Source of the DNA: Ignavibacteriota bacterium
Lineage (GTDB): Bacteria; Bacteroidota; Ignavibacteria; Tepidaquicellales; Tepidaquicellaceae
Direction: 5' to 3'
Length of the DNA: 64,000 nucleotides
NCBI GenBank assembly: GCA_016218085.1
Contig: JACREY010000020.1
Span: 1-64,000 of the forward strand
Position 1 is the first letter of the stretch. Each line of letters opens with the position of its first letter. Below the pieces are notes generated by a model. It searched no databases. It worked only from the letters and a program-made list of their open reading frames with translations, and was not told where the DNA came from. The position numbers were made by a program, and so were the translations under genes. Below, piece after piece: positions 35,402 to 42,881 of the stretch.

Positions 35402-37053
35402 AAAAAATATTTTTACTGGTATTATTTTTACTGCCGCAGGTAATTTATTCTGCCTCAGGCGATACGGTTATTGTTCAGACATTTACCTTCAAAGACTTAT
35501 TCAAGAGGAGAGGTATTTTCCAGTTTCCAAATCAGAATGAGCGCTGGTCAAAAATAATTATGGTAAGAACTCTTAAATGCGACTGGGACACAAAGCACGA
35601 TAAATATCCCTGCGGAGAGTGGGATTACACAACCAATACGCTTGTGTATGTACCCCGCTTTGCAGGGGACACAGTTAAGGAAATATTTGAACTTGAAAAT
35701 TTTGTAACGCCGTACGGCAAGAGGCTTGACCTTAACGGAGAAAAAGGCTGGTCGTATTTTTACGATGTAACAGATTATGCCCCGCTGCTGAAAGGTGATG
35801 TTGATTTATCTTCGGGCAATCTGCAGGAGCTGCTCGATATGAAGTTTATTTTTATTAAGGGTGTGCCTGCTCGAGATGTGATTGCAATTGAAAATATTTA
35901 TCCGTGGGGGATGTATAAATATTACGATCTGGCAGATAATAAAAAACTACCTGATAAGAATTTGGTTCTAAGAAAAGATGCCAAAGGATACAAGCTGAAA
36001 GCAAGAATCACGGGGCACAGGGAAGTAGGGCCATATGCCTGCTGTGAATGGGACAGCAAGCAGATGAAATACACATACGGGAATTCAGAAGGCAGAATGA
36101 CAATTGCGTACTGGACGGTATGGAAAGACTGCAGCCGCAATCCGGTTTATCCTCAGGGAGGAACCTGGCCTTTTGACAGAGCGGGGTGGTGTCCCGGTTC
36201 TCCTGCACAGACATTTGAATTCGATATTTCTAATTTATTCAATCCCGGCGATACGATTCAGAATTTCGATTACGAAATCCAGCCTTATTCAGGCAACGGT
36301 GAGAAAGACGGGGAGTTTGTGGAATCGCACCAGATTGTTTATTACGGTCCGCCGAATTTCAGCAACGATGCATCTGTTGATGATATAATTGCTCCGAATA
36401 ATTACGAAGGTTACAGAAGGGATAATCCGGTTTGCGGAAGCCCGATAATTATTATTAAAAATAACGGTTCGAATATTCTTCAGACTGCTATTATAATTTA
36501 CGGGCTTTCAGACAGAAAGAAATCGGAATATAAGTGGAGCGGGTATCTGAAGTTTCTTGAAACTCAGGAAGTGTACCTCCCGATGCCTGACTGGGGCGGG
36601 ATTTCGGAAGGCAGTACATTTACGGCGGAGATATTAAGCCCGAATAATATGAATGATGAAAACGCTTCAAATAATCTTTTCACATCTGAAGTATCGGTTC
36701 CGGCGGAATTGCCGAATAAATTTATTTTACATATAGAAGCCAATGATCTTGGCAGGGCAAAGGAGAATGCTTATTTTATATTCGACGGACAGGGGAAAAT
36801 ATTTTTTGAAAGAAAGGAATTCGAGGATAATGCAATATACTCTGATGAAATCAACCTTACGGGCGGATGTTACTTATTGCTGATAACAGACAAGCAGCGG
36901 GACGGAATGATGAAGCACTGGTGGGAGCGGGCGCATCCCGAGAGAATAGGAAAAAACGGCAGAATATTTTTAACAAATACATCAGGTGACACACTGCGGA
37001 AATTCCCTTATGATTTCGGTGCAGAGTTAAGATTTTGTTTCAGCGTAAGATAA
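35398..37053 (+). CDS. PNGase F-like peptide-N-glycanase, secreted
   Basis: 551 residues with a signal peptide (IFLLVLFLLPQVIYSAS). PNGase F releases intact N-glycans by hydrolysing the GlcNAc-Asn amide on peptides. Residues matching the Elizabethkingia enzyme are visible: Asp76 in CGEWDYTTN (its Asp60), Glu217-Trp218 in CCEWDSKQ (its Glu206-Trp207), and RAGWCPGSP with Trp264 (its RAGWCPGM). A counterpart of its Glu118 is not clear by eye. Beyond ~residue 330 there are ~220 extra residues of unrecognised beta-rich sequence. Translation is coupled to cutC. The convergent lipoprotein gene begins 3 bp after the stop. Confidence 0.85.
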   Translation: MKKIFLLVLFLLPQVIYSASGDTVIVQTFTFKDLFKRRGIFQFPNQNERWSKIIMVRTLKCDWDTKHDKYPCGEWDYTTNTLVYVPRFAGDTVKEIFELENFVTPYGKRLDLNGEKGWSYFYDVTDYAPLLKGDVDLSSGNLQELLDMKFIFIKGVPARDVIAIENIYPWGMYKYYDLADNKKLPDKNLVLRKDAKGYKLKARITGHREVGPYACCEWDSKQMKYTYGNSEGRMTIAYWTVWKDCSRNPVYPQGGTWPFDRAGWCPGSPAQTFEFDISNLFNPGDTIQNFDYEIQPYSGNGEKDGEFVESHQIVYYGPPNFSNDASVDDIIAPNNYEGYRRDNPVCGSPIIIIKNNGSNILQTAIIIYGLSDRKKSEYKWSGYLKFLETQEVYLPMPDWGGISEGSTFTAEILSPNNMNDENASNNLFTSEVSVPAELPNKFILHIEANDLGRAKENAYFIFDGQGKIFFERKEFEDNAIYSDEINLTGGCYLLLITDKQRDGMMKHWWERAHPERIGKNGRIFLTNTSGDTLRKFPYDFGAELRFCFSVR

Positions 37054-37056
37054 AAT

Positions 37057-37731
37057 TTACCTTGTAGGATTTGTATTGAAAAATCTGTTGATTATCTGAG
37101 CATCTCCGTGTCGTTCTGTACTAGTGAACATAATCGAGCCGTCAAGAGATTTATCCTCTCCCAATAATGTTGTATTCACGCTTATTGTACCTTCTATTGT
37201 TTCTGCATTTGCCAGATAAACAAATGCTTTGTAATCAATTGGGCACATTACGTCGCAGTAATAGTATCCGTTTTTATAACCGTATTCAGCGCTGTAAAGT
37301 CTCGGTATGTATCGGACTTCCGCCTTGTCAATATTAAGTTCGATAACATGTTTTCCGTTTACAAGTAAATCGAGCTGTTCTTTTAGAGGTTTTGTAATTC
37401 TTTCCAGTCCCTTTTTCTTTTGAGTTATTCTAACGGTATAGAAATATGATGTATCCGCAGATGCATCGTCGTTTATCTTAAGAATTTTAGTGAAGTTACT
37501 TGTGATGACAGGCTCATCGAGTATGTTAATTCCGGCATAATCTGCCTTTGTCTCGTACATTTCGACCTGGTAATAATAAGTGGAATCTGTCTTGCCTTTA
37601 AATCTTCCGTGGCTTTCATTCCAGAATTCATCATCACTCATATCCCTGTAGTTAGCAGAGCATCCGTTTAAAAGAATTACGGTAAAGGCAGAAATCGCTA
37701 ATAAAAAGCATAAAGAAATGTTCTTTTTCAT
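37057..37731 (-). CDS. Hypothetical lipoprotein
   Basis: 224 residues. A lipoprotein signal ends in LLNGCSAN (Cys24), followed by an Asp/Glu-rich stretch. The rest is predicted mostly beta, without known motifs. It lies on the opposite strand between the two halves of the N-glycan locus, with only 3 bp between its stop and that of the PNGase F-like gene. No terminator is seen in that gap, so transcripts may overlap. Not recognised. Confidence 0.7.
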   Translation of the reverse strand: MKKNISLCFLLAISAFTVILLNGCSANYRDMSDDEFWNESHGRFKGKTDSTYYYQVEMYETKADYAGINILDEPVITSNFTKILKINDDASADTSYFYTVRITQKKKGLERITKPLKEQLDLLVNGKHVIELNIDKAEVRYIPRLYSAEYGYKNGYYYCDVMCPIDYKAFVYLANAETIEGTISVNTTLLGEDKSLDGSIMFTSTERHGDAQIINRFFNTNPTR

Positions 37732-37918
37732 TTTACCCCCAAAGCATTATAAATTGTTATGCAAATCTAACAATAGAAATCAAATTAAAAAAGAGAAAAT
37801 GAATATTATTATACGGGAACAATTGAGGATTTTATTTGTTTAAAATATTAATAAGAAATAATTTATATTTTTTATTGTTTTCGAAATAAATATTTTGTTA
37901 AAAATATTAATATTTTTT

Positions 37919-38386
37919 ATGAAAAAACTACTTTTATCCTTAATAATTTTGTTGAGTTTGCAGGTAAAATCATATTCACAGGAAAGCGGTCTTGGCGTAG
38001 GAATAATGATAGGGGAACCCTCCGGGCTTTCATTTAAAAAATGGATTAACAGTTCGAATGCGATAGACGCAGGACTCGGCTGGTCTTTCTCCGAAGACGG
38101 TTCAATACATTTTCATGCGGATTATCTTTATCATAATTTTGATTTAATAAAAATATCCGATGCGAAGGTTCCATTTTATTTCGGAGTCGGCGGCAGGTTT
38201 AAATTTAAGAACGAGAAAAAATCGGTTGGCAACAGCATAGGAGTGAGGATTCCTGTGGGAGTTTCCTATCAGTTTGCAACTGCACCATTCGATGTTTTTC
38301 TGGAAGTCGTGCCGATTCTGGATTTGAGCCCTGATACAAGGGTCTCATTTAACAGCGCTCTGGGAGTCAGGTATTATTTCAAATAA
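37919..38386 (+). CDS. Small outer-membrane beta-barrel-like protein
   Basis: 155 residues if started at this ATG; an upstream TTG would add 8, but the signal peptide (MKKLLLSLIILLSLQVKSYS) fits the ATG best. The mature part alternates polar and hydrophobic residues with GLGVGIMIGEPSGLSFK, VPFYFGVGGRFKF and a terminal VRYYFK ending in aromatic-Lys, typical of small eight-strand barrels. No enzyme motif. Its place between the PNGase F-like gene and the beta-mannosidase hints at a role in the glycan locus, but this is weak. Confidence 0.7.
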   Translation: MKKLLLSLIILLSLQVKSYSQESGLGVGIMIGEPSGLSFKKWINSSNAIDAGLGWSFSEDGSIHFHADYLYHNFDLIKISDAKVPFYFGVGGRFKFKNEKKSVGNSIGVRIPVGVSYQFATAPFDVFLEVVPILDLSPDTRVSFNSALGVRYYFK

Positions 38387-38464
38387 GCAATATACTTTTG
38401 CTTCTGCATGGAAATCTTGATTTCTAATATCTAAATTCGGATAAATAAATTTATCCCGAATCCT

Positions 38465-40996
38465 TTGCATCATTATAAAAGCCTCATAATCAAGCTTTTC
38501 ATATTTGTTTTTCTTCTTAATGTAAATTCATATTCCCAGACAGTTACAAAGCTGAATTTAAGCTCGGGCTGGCAGTTCAGGGAAAGCGGAAAAAGCGAGT
38601 GGCTGACTGCAAATGTCCCCGGTACCGTTCACACCGACCTGCTTCAGAATAGAATTATCGGCGACCCGTTTTTCGGAAGTTATGAAACTTCACTTCAGTG
38701 GATTGAACAATCCGACTGGGAATACCAGATGGTTTTTAATCTCAGCGAAGAGATATTTTCTCAGCAAAACATAGAACTGAATTTTGAAGGGCTGGATACA
38801 TATGCCAGGGTATATCTGAATGATTCGCTGATAATCGATGCGAATAACATGTTCAGGATATGGTCAGCTGAATGTAAATCAAAACTGAAAAAGGAAAATA
38901 ATAAATTATTTATAATTTTCAGCTCTGCTGTAAAGATAACAGACAGTATTGCATCAGTTTCGCCTTTGAGTTTACCCGGCGGAAACAGTGTTTACGCAAG
39001 AAAAGCCCCGTATCATTTCGGATGGGACTGGGGTCCGAGGTTTGTAACCTGCGGAATATGGCGACCTGTCTATATTTCGGCGTGGAGCGACCTGAGGATT
39101 GAAGATGTTGCTTTCAGGCAGACAAGCATTTCACCGGAAAAGGCCGAAGTTAATGTATATTATTTCTTGAATTGCTATAAGAGGGATTTATATACCATAT
39201 CCGTAAGAGATATTTCCAATACAATTACATACGGTGAAAAGACTGACTCGATGTTCGAGGGATATAACCTGGATGCATTCGATATTAACCTGTACAATCC
39301 GCGCCTGTGGTGGACTAAAGAGCTGGGCTCACCCGAACTGTACTCTTTCCGTTTCGAGGTTAAAAAAGGAAAAAATGTAATCGATGAAAAAATATTTAAT
39401 ATCGGAATCAGGAAAATTGAACTAATCCGCGAGAAAGATTCCATTGGGGAAAGTTTTTATTTTAAGCTGAACGGTATTCCGCTTTTTATAAAAGGAGCTA
39501 ATTACATTCCACAGGATAATTTCCTTTCCCGTGTCACAAAAGAAAAATATAAATCCTTGATAGAAAATTGCAACAGGTCTAATATCAATATGTTAAGAGT
39601 ATGGGGAGGAGGAGTTTATGAGGATGATGAATTTTACAGTCAGTGCGATGTTAACGGAATTCTTGTATGGCAGGATTTTATGTTTGCGTGTGCGATGTAT
39701 CCGGGCGACGGGAAATTTCTTGAAAACGTAAGGAAGGAAGCTTTTCAAAATGTTTCGCGACTTAAAAACCATCCATGCATAGCTTTGTGGTGCGGGAATA
39801 ATGAAATCGAAGAAGGATGGAATAACTGGGGCTGGCAGAAACAGTTCGGGTATTCGAAAAAAGATTCTTCAAAGATTTGGAATGATTATGAGATGATTTT
39901 TAAAAAGATTTTGCCGGAGGTTGTAGGTTCAGTATCGCAGCATCAGAATTATATTTCCACGTCACCCAAAATCGGCTGGGGGCATCCGGAAAGTCTCAGG
40001 GAAGGCGATTCGCATTACTGGGGAGTCTGGTGGGGGAATGAGCCTTTTGACACTTATAAAAAGAAAGTTCCGAGATTTATGAGCGAGTACGGATTCCAGG
40101 GATTTCCAGATTTCAAAACAATAGAATCTTTTACGTTACCCGAAGACCGTTCTTTATATTCAGATGCATTGAAAACTCATCAGAAGCATCCTGCCGGCTA
40201 CGAGACAATCCGGAAATATATGGAAAGAGAGTACACAGTTCCGGATAATGCGGAGGAATATGTATACATATCACAGCTTTTGCAGGCGTATGGAATTCAG
40301 ACTGCAATTGAATCTCACAGACGCTCAAAACCGTACTGCATGGGAACTCTGTACTGGCAACTGAATGACTGCTGGCCGGTTGTATCCTGGTCGGGGATTG
40401 ATTACTACGGAAGATGGAAGGCGATGCAGTATTTTGTAAAAGATGCTTATAAAGATATTCTGGTCTCTCCCATAACAGAAAATGATTCGGTAAAAATATT
40501 TATCGTATCTGACAGGAGGTATCCCGCATCGGGGAATCTGAAAGTCAGTTTGAAGAATTTTTACGGGAAAGTAATTTCAGAAAATAATATTAATATTACA
40601 TTCAAAGAATTCAGCAGCGGAATTTATTTCAGCGATGCAAAAGCAAACTTGTTAAACGGATTAAATGCAAATGAAGTCGTATTGACTGCTAAATTAGAAT
40701 TGCCTGAAGGCGTGGAATACATTAATAACTTATATTTTTCATTACCGAAAGAATTAAAATTACCCGAATCCCCCGAAGTAATATTTGACTTAAAGAAAGA
40801 AGGAAATTATATTAAAGCAATTATAAGTTCTGATAAACTGGTAAAAAACTTATTCATTTATTCAGATGAAGACCTGGAATTAAGCAATAATTATTTTGAC
40901 TTAATTCCCGGTGAAGGAGAGTATATTTATATAAAAACAGATCTTGAAACCGGAGAGCTAATGAAAAAAATTAAATACAAATATTTAAACAAGTAG
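38465..40996 (+). CDS. GH2 beta-mannosidase, secreted
   Basis: 843 residues. A signal peptide (LIIKLFIFVFLLNVNSYSQ) precedes the jelly-roll domain (LSSGWQFRESG...VPGTVHTDLL), the Ig-like domain and the TIM barrel. The acid/base is Glu447 in LWCGNNEIEEGW and the nucleophile Glu541 in PRFMSEYGFQG. KAPYHFGWDWGPRF and the NNEIEEGW form are characteristic of GH2 beta-mannosidases (MANBA type). It would remove the beta-1,4-mannose of the N-glycan core. The start is TTG, without a clear Shine-Dalgarno site; an in-frame ATG further up runs into a stop. Confidence 0.93.
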   Translation: MHHYKSLIIKLFIFVFLLNVNSYSQTVTKLNLSSGWQFRESGKSEWLTANVPGTVHTDLLQNRIIGDPFFGSYETSLQWIEQSDWEYQMVFNLSEEIFSQQNIELNFEGLDTYARVYLNDSLIIDANNMFRIWSAECKSKLKKENNKLFIIFSSAVKITDSIASVSPLSLPGGNSVYARKAPYHFGWDWGPRFVTCGIWRPVYISAWSDLRIEDVAFRQTSISPEKAEVNVYYFLNCYKRDLYTISVRDISNTITYGEKTDSMFEGYNLDAFDINLYNPRLWWTKELGSPELYSFRFEVKKGKNVIDEKIFNIGIRKIELIREKDSIGESFYFKLNGIPLFIKGANYIPQDNFLSRVTKEKYKSLIENCNRSNINMLRVWGGGVYEDDEFYSQCDVNGILVWQDFMFACAMYPGDGKFLENVRKEAFQNVSRLKNHPCIALWCGNNEIEEGWNNWGWQKQFGYSKKDSSKIWNDYEMIFKKILPEVVGSVSQHQNYISTSPKIGWGHPESLREGDSHYWGVWWGNEPFDTYKKKVPRFMSEYGFQGFPDFKTIESFTLPEDRSLYSDALKTHQKHPAGYETIRKYMEREYTVPDNAEEYVYISQLLQAYGIQTAIESHRRSKPYCMGTLYWQLNDCWPVVSWSGIDYYGRWKAMQYFVKDAYKDILVSPITENDSVKIFIVSDRRYPASGNLKVSLKNFYGKVISENNINITFKEFSSGIYFSDAKANLLNGLNANEVVLTAKLELPEGVEYINNLYFSLPKELKLPESPEVIFDLKKEGNYIKAIISSDKLVKNLFIYSDEDLELSNNYFDLIPGEGEYIYIKTDLETGELMKKIKYKYLNK

Positions 40997-40999
40997 AAT

Positions 41000-41431
41000 A
41001 TGGAAAAAGAAAATAAAGCGCTTGAATCATTCGAAGGAATTTTCAACTGTTCGCAATCTGTAGTCGGCGCATATTCTGAAAAGTTCGGAATTAGCAAGGG
41101 CGACGCAGTTAGAATAGCGGCAGGATTCGGAGGAGGAATTGGAAGAACACAGGGAATTTGCGGTGCAATAACGGGGGGAGTAATGGTAATAGGATTAAGG
41201 TTTTTCGATGAAACGGATTCTGTAAAATCCAAGGAAACTGTATATAATAAAACTAAGGAACTGGTTGAAAAATTTGAGAAAAGGAACGAATATTCGGATT
41301 GCTATAAGCTAACCGGGGTTGATTTCAGTAAAGAAGGCTGGACTGATGAATTCAAAGAACAGAAAACAAAAGAAAATAAATGCAACGGATATATAAAAGA
41401 TGTTTGTAAGATACTCGATGAGATGATATAA
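41000..41431 (+). CDS. C_GCAxxG_C_C family redox protein
   Basis: 143 residues with no signal peptide. The family pattern is visible: Cys17 in NCSQSVV, Cys54 in GICGAITGG, then Cys101, Cys128 and Cys136. AGFGGGIGRTQGICGAI is the conserved core. Such proteins are thought to be redox or metal-linked, but no reaction is established. The ATG follows the beta-mannosidase stop by 3 bp, so the two are co-translated. The gene ends at a strong bidirectional terminator. Confidence 0.85.
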   Translation: MEKENKALESFEGIFNCSQSVVGAYSEKFGISKGDAVRIAAGFGGGIGRTQGICGAITGGVMVIGLRFFDETDSVKSKETVYNKTKELVEKFEKRNEYSDCYKLTGVDFSKEGWTDEFKEQKTKENKCNGYIKDVCKILDEMI

Positions 41432-41450
41432 CTTGGGTTTTGTGCAAAAA

Positions 41451-41480
41451 AAAGCCCTCCGACGTACATCGGAGGGCTTT
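41451..41480. terminator. Bidirectional Rho-independent terminator
   Basis: A perfect 12-bp stem AAAGCCCTCCGA/TCGGAGGGCTTT with a 6-nt loop is flanked by A on the left and T on the right, so it ends transcription from both convergent genes. Confidence 0.95.
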
Positions 41481-41500
41481 TTTATTATTGCAAATTGTAA

Positions 41501-42583
41501 TTATTTTACAAGAATCATTTTCTTTGTATCTGTAAAGTTTCCGGATGTCAGCTTGTAGTAATAGACACCACTGGATAAATTCGAGCCGTTAAAGTCAACA
41601 TTGTAATATCCTGCCGTTACAAACTGGTTCAGATATGTAGATACGAGTTTTCCTCTGATATCATATACTTTAAGGGTTGTGAAGTTATCTTTCGGAATGT
41701 AGAATCTGATATTTGTCATCGGGTTGAACGGGTTTGGATAATTCTGTCCAAGATAGAAATCCTTTACTGTCTGGTTCGGATTTTCGATGCCGGTGATTGT
41801 GAAATCACTCATTGTTGCTTCAATGGAATTCTGTACTGCAGAAGCCGTTGAAATAGGCGCACTGTTTTTATATACAAAAACAACCAGGTTAAGGTTTGTA
41901 TATTGTATATGAGTCGGGACGGTTACAGAAATCTGCTTTGAAATTACCGTTCCGTTGTTCCATGCCTGAGATGTTACTGAATCTCCGTACGGCGGATTCA
42001 CTACATGCTTTACTACGTGTTTGTGAACGTAATCATTTATGTAGCCGCTGTAACCGCAGGATGAGTAGTGATTCTGCGGATATACAAGGTTATCTTCGGT
42101 TAGTATTACCATAATTCTGTAATCACCTGCCGGAAGATTCTGCCTTGCCGTGAAATTTGCAGTTGCAGTAAGAAGCCTTGTGCCGCCGTTGTAAATTTTG
42201 TTAGTTAATGTGGAAATAATTCCGGGCTGCTGCAATGCCTGGGCTGAAACAGCTGAATACCAGGAGCTTCTGCTGATGATGCCTGTAGTTCTGCCAACAA
42301 CGCCTGTCGGATAACCTGAAAAGCCGAATGTTGAAATCATAGTCTGGCTATACGGATACCAGGGGTCTGAACTCGTGCCGTGATAACCGACAACAACTGT
42401 TTTCGGGTAAGTTGGCATTATGTTATCCCTTAAAATCTGATGGGCACAAGGACAATATCCGCACCATGTGCCGGTGCAGTATTCAAGAAGTACATTATTT
42501 GTGTCCAGAGACATTGCATTCTTTGTGAGGATACCTCCGAACATAAAAGCTAATACCAAAACGGTAAAAAGGACTTTTTTCAT
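41501..42583 (-). CDS. Omp28-like thioredoxin-fold protein with T9SS sorting domain (second)
   Basis: 360 residues. A signal peptide precedes LLEYCTGTWCGYCPCAHQIL, a CGYCPC redox-type motif near residue 40, and a beta-domain. The end is a type A sorting domain (LGQNYPNPFNPMTNIRFY, SGVYYYKLT). It is shorter than the homologue at 1.7-3.5 kb but has the same order of parts. It is exported by T9SS. It lies antisense inside the N-glycan region, between the GH2/redox pair and the GH92 gene. Confidence 0.87.
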   Translation of the reverse strand: MKKVLFTVLVLAFMFGGILTKNAMSLDTNNVLLEYCTGTWCGYCPCAHQILRDNIMPTYPKTVVVGYHGTSSDPWYPYSQTMISTFGFSGYPTGVVGRTTGIISRSSWYSAVSAQALQQPGIISTLTNKIYNGGTRLLTATANFTARQNLPAGDYRIMVILTEDNLVYPQNHYSSCGYSGYINDYVHKHVVKHVVNPPYGDSVTSQAWNNGTVISKQISVTVPTHIQYTNLNLVVFVYKNSAPISTASAVQNSIEATMSDFTITGIENPNQTVKDFYLGQNYPNPFNPMTNIRFYIPKDNFTTLKVYDIRGKLVSTYLNQFVTAGYYNVDFNGSNLSSGVYYYKLTSGNFTDTKKMILVK

Positions 42584-42881
42584 AACGTTAAATTTTATTT
42601 TATAAAAAGATATTTAATTTATAATTAGCACTTTCAAAATAACCATATCTTTACCCCCTTATAGGGGATACATAAATTTTGCATATTCTTTTTAAAATGT
42701 CAAGTCATAATAGGGGTGGAATCGGCAGATTATGCCTAATATTCGGATTTATTAAGATTTTATGTAATGTCTGAAAAATGGTTTTTTTTGAAAAAAAGTA
42801 GCAAAACTTTTATGTTTTAATTAAAATTACTTAGTTTTATTTTATGGGAAACTAATCTCTTGCAATTCAAATTTTATTGCT

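Noticed and set aside
42584-42881. Riboswitch or promoter-operator upstream of GH92
   Set aside because: Only a small CCCC/GGGG palindrome is seen; no known riboswitch core or regulator site could be recognised.
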